The notes beneath the pieces were generated by a model. That model searched no databases. It was not told where the DNA came from and saw nothing but the letters and a program-made list of their open reading frames with translations. From positions 1 through 64,000 of the forward strand of contig NZ_JAUOPE010000011.1 in the NCBI RefSeq assembly GCF_030546755.1: a stretch of DNA of 64,000 bases, written 5' to 3'. A program made the translations under genes and the position numbers. This document shows, piece by piece, positions 45,747 to 58,313 of the stretch (position 1 is the first letter of the stretch; every line of letters starts with the position of its first letter). Source of the DNA: Colwellia sp. 1_MG-2023. Its GTDB lineage: Bacteria > Pseudomonadota > Gammaproteobacteria > Enterobacterales > Alteromonadaceae.

Positions 45747-46649
45747 ATGAGCCCTTCTAAACGTAGAGGTCTTGGTAGAGGTTTAGACGCATTATTAACG
45801 AATGCACCTAAAAAAGAAGAAAGCGCTGATCAAGCGTTATCGTCAAATGCTGAAGAGATCACTCCACCGCAAAGTGAATTACAAAAACTTCCCATTGAAC
45901 AATTACAACCTGGTAAGTATCAACCACGTAAAGATATGTCGGCAGATGCGTTAGATGAATTATCTAATTCAATAAAATCTCAAGGTATTATTCAACCAAT
46001 TGTTGTTCGCCCTATTGGTGAAAACAGTTATGAAATTATTGCCGGTGAACGTCGATGGCGAGCAGCCCAATTAGCTGAAATTGATCTTGTACCATGTTTA
46101 ATTAAAGATGTACCAGATGAAGCTGCGGTTGCAATTGCATTAATTGAGAATATTCAGCGTGAAGATCTCAACGCTATGGAAGAAGCGATTGCCCTGCAAC
46201 GCTTATTAACTGAATTTGAATTAACTCACCAAGAAGTCGCTGAAGCTGTAGGTAAATCTCGTACTACAGTCACTAACTTACTTCGTTTAAATAATTTAAA
46301 TGATGAAGTTAAAACCTTGTTGGAGCATGGTGACATTGAAATGGGTCATGCGAGAGCGTTACTTGCATTGCAAAATGATGAACAAACCACTACAGCACGT
46401 GCCGTCGTCGCAAAAGAGTTAACCGTTCGAGAAACGGAAGCGTTCATTAAGAAAATTCAAGATCCTGCAAAAGTAAAAGAAGAAAAAGTGAAAGATCCAA
46501 ACACTAAATCTTTAGAGCAAAATTTATCAGAAAAGCTCGGTTCACAAGTCACTATTTCTCATAATACTAAAGGTAAAGGTAAGCTTGTTATATCGTATAC
46601 AAACTTAGATGAACTCGATGGTATTGTTGCTCGGTTTGGTTCTTTTTAA
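45747..46649 (+). CDS. parB: Chromosome partitioning protein ParB
   Basis: A CTP-dependent DNA clamp that loads at parS. The 300 residues include the N-terminal arginine-rich ParA-interacting part (KRRGLGRGLDAL), the CTP-binding block with GERRWRAA, NIQREDLNAMEEA, a helix-turn-helix (HQEVAEAVGKSRTTVTN) and a C-terminal dimer domain. The parS sites within recF are its expected targets. A terminator follows. Confidence 0.96.
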   Translation: MSPSKRRGLGRGLDALLTNAPKKEESADQALSSNAEEITPPQSELQKLPIEQLQPGKYQPRKDMSADALDELSNSIKSQGIIQPIVVRPIGENSYEIIAGERRWRAAQLAEIDLVPCLIKDVPDEAAVAIALIENIQREDLNAMEEAIALQRLLTEFELTHQEVAEAVGKSRTTVTNLLRLNNLNDEVKTLLEHGDIEMGHARALLALQNDEQTTTARAVVAKELTVRETEAFIKKIQDPAKVKEEKVKDPNTKSLEQNLSEKLGSQVTISHNTKGKGKLVISYTNLDELDGIVARFGSF

Positions 46650-46693
46650 TTATTCATAACATCAATAGTTAAAATTACATAATAATCGCACAT

Positions 46694-46719
46694 AAAGAGG
46701 GCAACCACCGCCCTCTTTT
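46694..46719 (+). terminator. Terminator after parB
   Basis: AAAGAGGGC pairs with GCCCTCTTT with a 7-nt loop (AACCACC) and a short T run. It isolates the parAB transcript from the atp operon. Confidence 0.85.
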
Positions 46720-46720
46720 G

Positions 46721-46748
46721 TTGCATTAGTGTTGTAATTAAGTATACT
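46721..46748 (+). promoter_or_regulatory. Candidate atp operon promoter
   Basis: A -10 TATACT (46743-46748, five of six) has a weak -35 TTGCAT (46721-46726) 16 bp upstream. It lies between the parB terminator and atpI, the only room for an operon promoter. Confidence 0.4.
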
Positions 46749-46825
46749 TGCGTCGGCTTTTTAAAGTAAAAGTTTTCACTTTAAAAAACTATAAATAATA
46801 CGAAAAGCTTCGTTTGGAGAATCTT

Positions 46826-47218
46826 GTGAGTTCCACACAAAATAATGAACTTACCAAGGTTGGAAAACGTTTCGCCTTTAAACAAATTATCGCTATGTTG
46901 GTGGCTGTTATTGTTTTGGCTTTCGTGGTTTATTTTAAATGGGGAATTGAGTACGCAAAGTCAGCGTTAGCGGGCGGTGCAGTAACAATAATCCCGAATA
47001 TATTTTTTGCTTTAAAAGCGTTTAGATATGCAGGAGCAAGATCGTCAGAAAAAGTGATGGAATCATTTTATAGTGGCGAAAAAATGAAAATAGTATTAAC
47101 GGCCCTTTTGTTTGCGCTAGCCTTTAAATTTTTAGCGATACTGCCGGTACCATTTTTCACAAGTTTTTGTTTAGTAGTGGCAATGCCATTATTAACACCG
47201 TTTTTTATTAAACATTAG
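46826..47218 (+). CDS. atpI: ATP synthase protein I
   Basis: A small membrane protein of 130 residues with four hydrophobic segments, thought to help assemble the c-ring. I start at the GTG at 46826 (MSSTQNNELTKV), which has GGAG at 46816-46819; a TTG at 46814 is an alternative. It is the first gene of the atp operon. Sequence conservation in this family is low, so position supports the call. Confidence 0.85.
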   Translation: MSSTQNNELTKVGKRFAFKQIIAMLVAVIVLAFVVYFKWGIEYAKSALAGGAVTIIPNIFFALKAFRYAGARSSEKVMESFYSGEKMKIVLTALLFALAFKFLAILPVPFFTSFCLVVAMPLLTPFFIKH

Positions 47219-47227
47219 AATTTTTAA

Positions 47228-48019
<792 letters not shown>

Positions 48020-48048
48020 TTTTTAACTTTATAACTTTACTTAAATAA

Positions 48049-48282
<234 letters not shown>

Positions 48283-48327
48283 TTTTAAGTTGTTTTTTAA
48301 CCGCGAATTTGAATAGGAGATACATAA

Positions 48328-48798
48328 ATGAATCTTAATATGACCTTAGTTGGTGAATTAATCGCATTTATCGTATTCGTAATTTTTTGTATGAAGTATG
48401 TATGGCCGCCAATTATTGGTGCCATCGAAGCTCGTCAAGCAACTATTGCTGACGGACTTGCTGCTTCAGACCGTGCTGCTAAAGATCTTGAGCTTGCTCA
48501 AGAGAAAGCTACTGCACAACTAAAAGAAGCCAAAGCGCAAGCTGCTGAAATTATTGAAGCTGCTAAAAAGCGTGAAACGCAATTAGTTGAAGAAGCTGCT
48601 GAAAAAGCACAAGCTGAGAAAGAAAAAATCTTAGCTGCTGGTCATGCAGAAATAGAGACTGAACGTAACCAAGCGAAAGAAGAATTACGCCAACAAGTGG
48701 CTGTTCTTGCGGTAGCTGGTGCTGAGAAAATTCTCGAGCGTTCAATTGATGCCGCTGCACATAGCGACATTTTAGATAAACTTGTAGCTGAACTTTAA
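48328..48798 (+). CDS. atpF: ATP synthase F0 subunit b
   Basis: The peripheral-stalk subunit: one N-terminal membrane segment ([20 protein letters not shown]), then a long charged coiled coil. The 156 residues equal the E. coli subunit. It lies between atpE and atpH (14 bp). Confidence 0.96.
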   Translation: MNLNMTLVGELIAFIVFVIFCMKYVWPPIIGAIEARQATIADGLAASDRAAKDLELAQEKATAQLKEAKAQAAEIIEAAKKRETQLVEEAAEKAQAEKEKILAAGHAEIETERNQAKEELRQQVAVLAVAGAEKILERSIDAAAHSDILDKLVAEL

Positions 48799-48812
48799 GA
48801 GGGAATAGAGCT

Positions 48813-49346
48813 ATGTCTGAATTGACAACCGTCGCTCGTCCCTATGCTAAAGCAGCGTTCGATTTTGCTGTAGAAGCAAAAGCAATAGATGCTTGGCATG
48901 AAATGCTAACATTTGCTGCTGAAGTTTCTAAAGATGCCACTATTACAGAATATATTTCTGGTGGTGCATCAGTTGAACAAGCCACAGATCTTTTCTTAAA
49001 AGTATGTGATGTTCAATTAGACAGTAACGGCCAAAACTTAATAAAAGTGATGGCTGAAAATCAACGTTTGTTGGTGCTACCACAGGTATTAACGCAATTT
49101 AGCGAATTAAAAGCTGAATTCGAAAAAGAAATATCTGTCGATGTTACCTCTGCTGTGAAACTAAAAGTAGCACAACAGAAAGTAATTAGCGCCGCGCTTG
49201 AAAAGCGTTTGGCAAGAAAAGTAAAGCTCAATTGTAGTGTTGATAAAAACGTAGTTTCTGGCTTAGTAATTAAAGCTGGTGACATGGTGATAGATGGTTC
49301 AGTTAGAGGTAAATTGAACCGCTTAGCAACAACAATACAATCTTAA
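48813..49346 (+). CDS. atpH: ATP synthase F1 subunit delta
   Basis: It joins the peripheral stalk to F1. The 177 residues match the family. The N-terminus [16 protein letters not shown] is typical, as are the [19 protein letters not shown] block and the C-terminal [16 protein letters not shown]. It precedes atpA by 13 bp. Confidence 0.96.
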   Translation: MSELTTVARPYAKAAFDFAVEAKAIDAWHEMLTFAAEVSKDATITEYISGGASVEQATDLFLKVCDVQLDSNGQNLIKVMAENQRLLVLPQVLTQFSELKAEFEKEISVDVTSAVKLKVAQQKVISAALEKRLARKVKLNCSVDKNVVSGLVIKAGDMVIDGSVRGKLNRLATTIQS

Positions 49347-49359
49347 CGGGGAACAGAGC

Positions 49360-50901
49360 ATGCAACTGAATTCCACTGAAATCGCTGAACTGATCAAGAA
49401 TCGTATTGAACAGTTTGACGTAGTTAGTGAAGCTCGTAACGAAGGTACTATCGTTTCTGTAACAGATGGTATTATTCGTATCCATGGTCTTGCTGATGTA
49501 ATGCAAGGCGAAATGATCGAACTTCCTGGCAACCGCTTCGCAATAGCGCTTAACCTTGACCGTGATTCGGTAGGTGCGGTAGTTATGGGTCCATATGCGG
49601 ATCTAGCTGAAGGCGTAAAAGTTAAAGGTACTGGCCGTATTTTGGAAGTACCAGTAGGACGCGGTTTATTAGGCCGTGTAGTAAACACTTTAGGTGAACC
49701 AATTGACGGTAAAGGACCAATCGAAAACGATGGTTTTGCACCAGTTGAAGTTGTAGCACCAGGTGTTATCGATCGTAAATCAGTTGATGAGCCAGTACAA
49801 ACTGGTATCAAATCAATTGATGCAATGATTCCAATCGGACGTGGTCAACGTGAACTTATCATTGGTGACCGTCAAATTGGTAAATCAGCGATCGCACTAG
49901 ATGCAATTATTAACCAGAAAAACACTGGTATTAAGTGTGTATACGTAGCAATCGGTCAGAAAGCTTCTACTGTTGCGAACTTAGTTCGTTCATTAGAAGA
50001 GCACGGCGCGTTAGAAAATACTATCGTTGTTGTGGCATCTGCTTCTGAAGCTGCGGCTTTACAGTATTTATCAGCTTACTCTGGTTGTACTATGGGTGAA
50101 TACTTCCGTGATCGCGGTGAAGATGCACTAATCGTATATGATGATTTGTCTAAGCAAGCTGTTGCTTACCGTCAAATTTCATTACTTTTACGTCGTCCGC
50201 CAGGTCGTGAAGCATACCCAGGTGACGTATTCTATCTTCACTCACGCTTACTAGAACGTGCTGCTCGTGTAAACGAAGCATACGTTGAACGTTTCACAAA
50301 TGGTGAAGTTAAAGGCAAAACAGGTTCTTTAACAGCATTACCAATTATTGAAACACAAGCGGGTGATGTATCGGCGTTCGTACCAACTAACGTTATCTCA
50401 ATTACCGATGGTCAGATCTTCTTAGAATCTAACCTATTTAACTCAGGTATTCGTCCTGCGGTTAACGCTGGTATTTCTGTATCACGTGTTGGTGGTGCTG
50501 CTCAAACTAAAATCATCAAGAAACTTGGTGGTGGTATTCGTTTAGCATTAGCACAATATGCCGAGCTAGCAGCCTTTGCTCAATTTGCATCTGATTTAGA
50601 TGACGCGACTCGTGCTCAATTAGAGCATGGCCAACGTGTTACTGAATTAATGAAGCAAAAGCAATACAGCCCATTGTCAATTGCTGAAACAGCAGTATCA
50701 TTATTTGCCGCAGAAAAAGGCTTTTTAAATGATGTTGAAATCAACAAAGTTGTTGATTTTGAAGAAGCATTACGTTCATACGTAAACAATGAGCACGCTG
50801 AGTTGATGGCTACTATCAACGAAAAAGGCGACTATAACAAAGATATCGAGTCTGGTTTAGCGAAAGCGATTGAAGCTTTCAAAGCAACTCAAACTTGGTA
50901 A
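49360..50901 (+). CDS. atpA: ATP synthase F1 subunit alpha
   Basis: The non-catalytic nucleotide-binding subunit of F1. The 513 residues equal E. coli. The P-loop is GDRQIGKS (169-176), with isoleucine and serine where E. coli has GDRQTGKT; it still fits the GxxxxGK[ST] pattern. The family signature near 365-375 ([14 protein letters not shown]) is intact, including its arginine. Confidence 0.97.
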   Translation: MQLNSTEIAELIKNRIEQFDVVSEARNEGTIVSVTDGIIRIHGLADVMQGEMIELPGNRFAIALNLDRDSVGAVVMGPYADLAEGVKVKGTGRILEVPVGRGLLGRVVNTLGEPIDGKGPIENDGFAPVEVVAPGVIDRKSVDEPVQTGIKSIDAMIPIGRGQRELIIGDRQIGKSAIALDAIINQKNTGIKCVYVAIGQKASTVANLVRSLEEHGALENTIVVVASASEAAALQYLSAYSGCTMGEYFRDRGEDALIVYDDLSKQAVAYRQISLLLRRPPGREAYPGDVFYLHSRLLERAARVNEAYVERFTNGEVKGKTGSLTALPIIETQAGDVSAFVPTNVISITDGQIFLESNLFNSGIRPAVNAGISVSRVGGAAQTKIIKKLGGGIRLALAQYAELAAFAQFASDLDDATRAQLEHGQRVTELMKQKQYSPLSIAETAVSLFAAEKGFLNDVEINKVVDFEEALRSYVNNEHAELMATINEKGDYNKDIESGLAKAIEAFKATQTW

Positions 50902-50929
50902 TTAGTTAACCTTTTCGCGGAGAATAGTC

Positions 50930-51790
50930 ATGGCTGGTGGTAAAGAGATTAAATCAAAGATCGGAAGTGTACAAAATACACAGAAGATCACCAGCGCGAT
51001 GGAAATGGTTGCAGCTAGTAAAATGCGCAGAGCGCAGGATAGCATGGCTGCTTCTCGTCCATACGCTGAAAATATGCGAAATGTGATCGGTCACATCGCG
51101 CTTGGTAATTTAGAATTCCGTCATCCTTATATGGAAGAACGTGAAGCTAAGCGCGTAGGCTATATCGTTGTCTCAACAGACCGAGGTTTGTGTGGTGGTT
51201 TAAATATTAATTTATTTAAACAAGTACTTGCTGATGCTGGTAAACAGCAGGAAGCAGGCGCCGAAGTTGAATTTGCTGTAGTAGGTTCTAAAGCTACTGC
51301 TTTTTTCAATAATATGGGTGCTAAAGTCGTTTCACAAATTTCAGGATTAGGTGATAACCCTTCATTAACTGACTTAGTTGGTAGTGTTAAGGTTATGTTA
51401 AACGCCTATGACAATGGTGAGATAGACAGATTGTTCATTGTATATAACAAGTTTGTTAATACGATGACGCAAAAGCCGACAATCGATCAACTTTTACCTT
51501 TGCCTAAGTCAGATGATGACGCAATTAAGCATCGCTGGGATTATTTATACGAACCAGATGCTCAAGCATTGCTTGAACAATTATTAGTTCGTTATACAGA
51601 ATCTCAAGTATATCAAGGTGTAGTTGAAAATCTCGCATGTGAACAAGCTGCTCGTATGGTTGCAATGAAAGCTGCAACCGATAACGCGGGTGACTTAATT
51701 GATGATTTACAATTGGTATATAACAAAGCACGTCAAGCAAGCATTACTCAAGAATTGAGTGAAATTTGTGCCGGCGCTGCAGCGGTATAA
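50930..51790 (+). CDS. atpG: ATP synthase F1 subunit gamma
   Basis: The rotor shaft of F1, two long helices at the ends and a Rossmann-like middle. The 286 residues (E. coli 287) start with [33 protein letters not shown] and include [11 protein letters not shown]. The C-terminal helix has [14 protein letters not shown] and [12 protein letters not shown]. Confidence 0.97.
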   Translation: MAGGKEIKSKIGSVQNTQKITSAMEMVAASKMRRAQDSMAASRPYAENMRNVIGHIALGNLEFRHPYMEEREAKRVGYIVVSTDRGLCGGLNINLFKQVLADAGKQQEAGAEVEFAVVGSKATAFFNNMGAKVVSQISGLGDNPSLTDLVGSVKVMLNAYDNGEIDRLFIVYNKFVNTMTQKPTIDQLLPLPKSDDDAIKHRWDYLYEPDAQALLEQLLVRYTESQVYQGVVENLACEQAARMVAMKAATDNAGDLIDDLQLVYNKARQASITQELSEICAGAAAV

Positions 51791-51810
51791 GCAAAGGTTC
51801 TTAATTTTAA

Positions 51811-53220
<1,410 letters not shown>

Positions 53221-53279
53221 TGTAGGTTGGTGATTACAATCGTTAACTAACGGTTTAATCACCTATTTAGGAGGTCAAC

Positions 53280-53699
53280 ATGGCAATACTTTCTGTCAAT
53301 CTGAATGTAGTAAGTGCTGAAGAGAGTTTATTCTCTGGCGCTATAGAATCATTACAGATCACAGGTAGCGAAGGTGAACTAGGTATTATGCCTGGTCATG
53401 CACCTTTGCTGACCTCACTAAAACCTGGAATGGCGAGAATCGTTAAAAAAGGTGGTAACGAAGAAGTTATCTATCTTTCTGGCGGTATGCTTGAAGTTCA
53501 ACCTAATCACGTAACAGTATTAGCAGATATTGCAGTACGTGGCGATGACTTAGATGAACAAGCAGCACTTGAAGCGAAAGAACGTGCAGAGAAGCATTTG
53601 AATGATCAAGGTAATGATATTGATTATGCGGAAGCTGCGTCTGAATTAGCACGTGCAGTTGCGCAATTACGCGTAATTCAAGCAACAAGCAAAAAGTAG
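53280..53699 (+). CDS. atpC: ATP synthase F1 subunit epsilon
   Basis: The rotor subunit that inhibits ATP hydrolysis. The 139 residues match E. coli. The N-terminal beta-sandwich shows [19 protein letters not shown] and the C-terminal helices run to SKK. An AGGAGG Shine-Dalgarno lies just upstream. It ends the operon before a hairpin terminator. Confidence 0.97.
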   Translation: MAILSVNLNVVSAEESLFSGAIESLQITGSEGELGIMPGHAPLLTSLKPGMARIVKKGGNEEVIYLSGGMLEVQPNHVTVLADIAVRGDDLDEQAALEAKERAEKHLNDQGNDIDYAEAASELARAVAQLRVIQATSKK

Positions 53700-53734
53700 C
53701 TCCATTCTAATACTTACATAAGTTTTAGTGATTT

Positions 53735-53771
53735 AAAAAACGACTTTTTACTTCGGTATAAGTCGTTTTTT
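53735..53771 (+). terminator. Terminator after the atp operon
   Basis: AAAAAACGACTT pairs with AAGTCGTTTTTT, with an inner C(TTCG)G-type tetraloop and a long T run. A strong intrinsic terminator. Confidence 0.9.
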
Positions 53772-53796
53772 TGTTGCTATAAAAAATTTATAAACC

Positions 53797-53829
53797 CTGT
53801 CTTAATTCCATCACATAACCGTCAAATGA
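53797..53829 (+). promoter_or_regulatory. Candidate Pho box (PhoB binding repeats)
   Basis: Three consecutive 11-bp units occur: CTGTCTTAATT (53797-53807), CCATCACATAA (53808-53818) and CCGTCAAATGA (53819-53829). PhoB binds 11-bp units made of a CTGTCAT-like heptamer plus four A/T-rich bases. A -10-like TTTAAT or TAATGT lies about 10 bp downstream. The site is about 90 bp before two alkaline phosphatase genes, which strengthens the reading. The match is imperfect in each unit. Confidence 0.5.
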
Positions 53830-53920
53830 TAGTAACTTTAATGTAACCCAAGCTTAATAGTTGTTGTTTACTTTAGTTCAGTTTTCTTAATTTAATAAAT
53901 TGAACTTGGAGCAAATATAG

Positions 53921-55501
53921 ATGATTAAACAAGGACTATCACTGGTTATGGCCAGTATACTATCGTCTGGCGCTTTAGCCCAAACGGTACCTACTTCACA
54001 AACTTCTAATACTTGGTATCAGCAAGGCCAAGAAAAAATAATAGCAAAGCTTAACCAACAACGATCAATAAAAGCAAAAAATGTCATCTTATTTGTGGGT
54101 GATGGAATGGGAGTTTCAACATTGACCGCTGCGAGAATTTTAGAAGGTCAATTAAATGGTGGAATGGGTGAAGAGGGTTACTTAAGTTTTGAAGAGTTTC
54201 CTTATTCAGCATTAGTTAAAACGTATAATGTTGATGCTCAAACACCAGACTCTGCAGGCACGATGACAGCGATGATGTCAGGTTTAAAGAGCGACGCAGG
54301 TGTCTTGGGTGTGAATGAAGACGTTGTTCGTGGAAACTGCGCGTCAACCAAAGGAAATGAAGTTGTAACAGCTGTTGAACTAGCTGAAATAAAAGGCATT
54401 TCAACAGGTATTATTTCAACCGCACGAATAACCCATGCCACGCCAGCAGCAGCTTATGCAAAATCAGCTGATCGTAACTGGGAAGATATTTCTGATATGA
54501 ATATTGCAGAAAACCCTGAACGTGCAAACTGTGAAGATATTGCTGCTCAACTTATTAACTTTGAAACGAACTTAGAAAAACGCTTTTTAGGTGTCGACGT
54601 TGACGGTATTGAAGTAGTTATGGGTGGTGGTCGCCGTCACTTCTTGCCAAAAGATGCGGCATTTAATAGTGCTGATGCGGTAAGTGCAGTGGAAGGAGAT
54701 CGTACTGATAGCCGTAATTTGGTGAATGAATGGCAAGAAAAATACCCTCAAGGTCGATATGTTATGGATAAAGCGGGCTTTGAAGCTATTGATGCTGAAA
54801 CGACACCGCAACTATTTGGTTTATTTAATGAATCTCATATGCAATATGAAGCGGACCGGATGAATGATATTGCTGGAGAACCTAGCTTAGCAGAGATGAC
54901 AGCTAAAGCGATTGATGTACTAGACAATAACGAAAAAGGGTTTTTCTTAACTGTCGAGTCAGGTCGTATCGATCATGGCCATCACGCTGGAAACGCAAGT
55001 AATGCCTTAACGGATACCATCGAACTAGCTAAAGCCGTTAAGGCTGCAATGGATGCAACAAATGAAGAAGACACATTAATCATTGTTACAGCTGATCATA
55101 GCCATGTATTTACTATTGCGGGTTACCCTAAACGTGGTAATCCTATTTTAGGTAAAGTCGTTGGCGTTGGCTCAGAAGAACCTTCATTAGCAAAAGATGG
55201 TATGCCATATACCACTGTGGGCTATGCGAATGGCTTAGGCTATCGAGATTTAGGTAATGAAACGGATGCTGACGCTACTTATAGTGAAGGAGCAATGGCT
55301 GGGCGTATTGATTTAACTTCTGTTGATACAACGGCTTCAGGATTCCATCAAGAAACAACGGTTCCATTGGGATCAGAAACCCATGCCGGTGAAGATATTT
55401 CTGTACATGCGATGGGGCCAAGCGCTCATCTTATTCAGGGCACAGTAGAGCAAAGTGTCATTTTCCATTTAATTAATCGCGCACTAGGCCTAGTTGACTA
55501 A
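53921..55501 (+). CDS. Periplasmic alkaline phosphatase (first copy)
   Basis: Hydrolyses phosphate monoesters outside the cytoplasm, releasing phosphate. The 526 residues start with a signal peptide (ASILSSGALA then QTVP). The catalytic domain of the PF00245 family follows from about 50: NVILFVGDGMG (metal aspartate), the nucleophile serine S111 in TPDSAGTMTAMM, the metal ligands in ESGRIDHGHH, TADHSHVF and SETHAGED. It is followed by a paralogue 33 bp downstream and preceded by a Pho-box-like site, so phosphate starvation control is expected. Confidence 0.92.
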   Translation: MIKQGLSLVMASILSSGALAQTVPTSQTSNTWYQQGQEKIIAKLNQQRSIKAKNVILFVGDGMGVSTLTAARILEGQLNGGMGEEGYLSFEEFPYSALVKTYNVDAQTPDSAGTMTAMMSGLKSDAGVLGVNEDVVRGNCASTKGNEVVTAVELAEIKGISTGIISTARITHATPAAAYAKSADRNWEDISDMNIAENPERANCEDIAAQLINFETNLEKRFLGVDVDGIEVVMGGGRRHFLPKDAAFNSADAVSAVEGDRTDSRNLVNEWQEKYPQGRYVMDKAGFEAIDAETTPQLFGLFNESHMQYEADRMNDIAGEPSLAEMTAKAIDVLDNNEKGFFLTVESGRIDHGHHAGNASNALTDTIELAKAVKAAMDATNEEDTLIIVTADHSHVFTIAGYPKRGNPILGKVVGVGSEEPSLAKDGMPYTTVGYANGLGYRDLGNETDADATYSEGAMAGRIDLTSVDTTASGFHQETTVPLGSETHAGEDISVHAMGPSAHLIQGTVEQSVIFHLINRALGLVD

Positions 55502-55533
55502 TGTCATCCAATAATAATTAAGGATATAAACTT

Positions 55534-57435
55534 ATGAAAAAATATATTATTTCAGCAATCACAGCTTCATTAACATTAGCACTAAGTGCATGTGGTGATG
55601 GTGATAACGGAAAAGATGGCGTAAACGGCACTAATGGAAGTAATGGTGTAAATGGATTAACAAGTTTAGTTAAGCAAACAGAATTACCTGTGGGTGACAA
55701 TAATTGTTTAAACAGCGGCGTTAGAATAGATTCAGGCATTGATGCAAATAGCGATGGTGTATTAGAAGAAAGTGAATTTAGTGAAAGCCAGTTTGTGTGT
55801 GCGCCAACTATTAATGAAGTAGCCTCAGCAGATATCGCAACCAATAGTTATAATTCGTGGTTTGTTGCTGGCGCTTCTGAAATAGCTGCAGCTGAAGCTA
55901 TTTGGCAAGAAGTAAGCGAGCAGGCTAATGCTACCTCATCGGCTACTAAAGTTGCTTTCGCTAACACACAAGCAGAGCTTGATAGTCTTAGAGGTACTGC
56001 AAAGAATGTGATTCTTTTTGTCGGCGATGGTATGGGCGTTTCTACAGTAACGGCTGCTCGTATTTTAGATGGACAAAGTAAAGGATTAATGGGCGAAGAA
56101 AACCAATTAAGCTTTGATAAATTTCCTTTCTCGGGTTTTGCAAAAACCTATAATGTTGATGCGCAAACACCAGACTCAGCTGGCACAATGACCGCAATGA
56201 TGTCTGGAATAAAAACAGACGTTGGCGTTATTGGTGTAGATGAAGATATTGCTTATGGTGATTGTTCTACTGTAGCGGGAAATGAAATGATAACCGCATT
56301 AGAATTAGCTGAAATAGCAGGTAAATCAACAGGCATTATTTCAACCGCACGGATAACACATGCCACACCGGCAGCTACTTATGCAAAATCTGCTAATCGA
56401 AATTGGGAAGATGTTTCTGATATGCCGCAATCTGCTATTGATGGTGGTTGTGAAGATATAGCTTCTCAATTAGTAAACTTTGAAGCGAATTTAGAAGCGC
56501 GCTATGCAGGTATTAATGTTGATGGCATTGAAGTGGTTATGGGAGGTGGTCGACGCCACTTTTTACCAAAAGATGCAGCATTCAATAGTGCTGATGCAGT
56601 GAGCTCTGTAGAAGGTGATCGCACTGATAATCGTAACTTAGTGACAGAATGGCAAGGAAAATACCCTCAAGGTTCGTACATTATGGACAAAACTGGGTTT
56701 GATAGTATTGATACGAATACGACTCGCCAACTGTTTGGTTTATTTAATGAATCACATATGCAATATGAAGCTGATCGCGGTAACGATATTGCAGGTGAAC
56801 CAAGCTTGGCTGAAATGACAACAAAAGCCATTGATTTACTTGATAATAATGAAAAAGGATTCTTTTTATCAATTGAGTCTGGACGAATAGATCATGCTCA
56901 CCATGCCGGTAATGCCTACAACGCATTAAATGATGCCATTGAGTTTTCAAAAGCTGTGCAAGCAGCAGTGGATGCGACAAATGATGAAGACACGTTAATT
57001 ATAGTAACTGCTGATCATAGTCATGTATTTACTATTGCAGGCTACCCTAAACGCGGTAACCCTATTTTAGGTAAAGTGGTTGGTATTGGCTCAGAAGAAC
57101 CTTCGTTAGCAAGTGATGGCATGCCTTACACCACATTAGGCTATACCAATGGTTTAGGTTACCGAGATTTAGGTGATGAAACCAATGCTGATGCCTCTTA
57201 TATGGAAGCTGCTGTTACGGGGCGTGTAGATTTAACTAACGTTGAAACACAAACGCCAGGGTTTCATCAAGAAGCATTAATACCTTTATCTTCTGAAACT
57301 CATGCAGGTGAAGATGTTGCTGTTTATGCAATGGGCCCAGGAGCACAACTTGTGACTGGCACTAATGAGCAAAGCTTAATATTTCATATCATGGACTTTG
57401 CTGCAGACTTGAGCAATGAAAATTCGATGAATTAA
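55534..57435 (+). CDS. Lipoprotein alkaline phosphatase with collagen-like N-terminus (second copy)
   Basis: A 633-residue paralogue of the preceding gene, by eye at least two-thirds identical over the catalytic domain, with nucleophile S215 in TPDSAGTMTAMM and the same metal ligands. It differs in its N-terminus. It has a lipobox (LSAC, +2 Gly, so not an obvious inner-membrane retention signal), then Gly-X-X repeats (GKDGVNGTNGSNGVNG) and a module with DSGIDANSDGVLEESEF, which looks like a calcium-binding loop. I infer an outer-membrane anchored, spacer-mounted enzyme. This resembles domains seen before diverse surface proteins. Confidence 0.88.
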   Translation: MKKYIISAITASLTLALSACGDGDNGKDGVNGTNGSNGVNGLTSLVKQTELPVGDNNCLNSGVRIDSGIDANSDGVLEESEFSESQFVCAPTINEVASADIATNSYNSWFVAGASEIAAAEAIWQEVSEQANATSSATKVAFANTQAELDSLRGTAKNVILFVGDGMGVSTVTAARILDGQSKGLMGEENQLSFDKFPFSGFAKTYNVDAQTPDSAGTMTAMMSGIKTDVGVIGVDEDIAYGDCSTVAGNEMITALELAEIAGKSTGIISTARITHATPAATYAKSANRNWEDVSDMPQSAIDGGCEDIASQLVNFEANLEARYAGINVDGIEVVMGGGRRHFLPKDAAFNSADAVSSVEGDRTDNRNLVTEWQGKYPQGSYIMDKTGFDSIDTNTTRQLFGLFNESHMQYEADRGNDIAGEPSLAEMTTKAIDLLDNNEKGFFLSIESGRIDHAHHAGNAYNALNDAIEFSKAVQAAVDATNDEDTLIIVTADHSHVFTIAGYPKRGNPILGKVVGIGSEEPSLASDGMPYTTLGYTNGLGYRDLGDETNADASYMEAAVTGRVDLTNVETQTPGFHQEALIPLSSETHAGEDVAVYAMGPGAQLVTGTNEQSLIFHIMDFAADLSNENSMN

Positions 57436-57452
57436 TATTGTAATGTGACTGG

Positions 57453-57480
57453 ATAGGGAAACCTTGTTTCCCTATTTTTA
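57453..57480 (+). terminator. Terminator after the alkaline phosphatases
   Basis: ATAGGGAAA pairs with TTTCCCTAT, with loop CCTTG and a T run. It ends 12 bp before the next gene. Confidence 0.85.
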
Positions 57481-57492
57481 TGGGAAAAATTA

Positions 57493-58227
57493 ATGAAAAA
57501 TTTTGTTATTCTTTTTTGTTTTATGGCTAGCCTGTTAATGAGCTTTGAAAGTTATGCCACGGAACAATGTATAAATAAAAATCAGCAATTAGGCGCGATT
57601 TACTTAATTGAAACCTCACATAAAGATCATGAAACTAAACCAACCAAAGGTAAATTTGAGTTGTGGCGAAATGGCCATGATATTTTACATATCAACCCAT
57701 CGAAACAAACCACGAACCAGTGGCATAGCTTAAAAAATAATAGTTTTCGAAAAGTAAGTTATTTTGACCATTATCAAAAAGGTATTGAGTTTGAACCCAT
57801 AGCTTTAACAAAAGCTAAATGGCAATTGAAATATCAGTTAGTTTCAGAAGAACAACTATCTAAAATGACATTAATATCAACTAAAGGTAAACGTTGTGAT
57901 CGTATTGAACATTATAAATTTACAAACAAAGATCAATCGATAGAACTGTGGTGGCAGCCAGAGTTGCAACTTGCACAAAAAATTATCTATCATGAAAAAG
58001 AAACAATAACGGTTTGGCAGTTAAATAAAACCATCTTTTTAAAAAGTGACATAGAAAATACATTTAACAAAATCGAACATTATCAAATGACTGATTACGC
58101 AGACATTGGTGATAATGAATCAGATCCGTTTTTAAGAAAAATGATACGTTTAGGCTTTATTAACCATGCGGGCAGTGGTTTTTACGACGCACAAGGTAAT
58201 CAACTAGCACACGATCATCAACATTAA
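57493..58227 (+). CDS. Exported protein of unknown function
   Basis: I do not recognise this 244-residue protein. A signal peptide is clear (MKNFVILFCFMASLLMSFESYA then TEQC). Two cysteines lie in the mature part (near the N-terminus and in KRCDRIEHY), so one disulfide is possible. It is rich in K, H, W and Q, and it ends in HDHQH, a possible metal-binding tail. A strong terminator just upstream means it depends on read-through or on a promoter hidden in the hairpin. Its place behind the phosphatases suggests, but does not show, a link to phosphate acquisition. Confidence 0.75.
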   Translation: MKNFVILFCFMASLLMSFESYATEQCINKNQQLGAIYLIETSHKDHETKPTKGKFELWRNGHDILHINPSKQTTNQWHSLKNNSFRKVSYFDHYQKGIEFEPIALTKAKWQLKYQLVSEEQLSKMTLISTKGKRCDRIEHYKFTNKDQSIELWWQPELQLAQKIIYHEKETITVWQLNKTIFLKSDIENTFNKIEHYQMTDYADIGDNESDPFLRKMIRLGFINHAGSGFYDAQGNQLAHDHQH

Positions 58228-58313
58228 TAACAGGATGTAATATTTAAACTAGCCCAGAAGTAAATAACAAGGTTACAATATTCATTACACCCTAATTAGA
58301 ACACGGAATTTTT

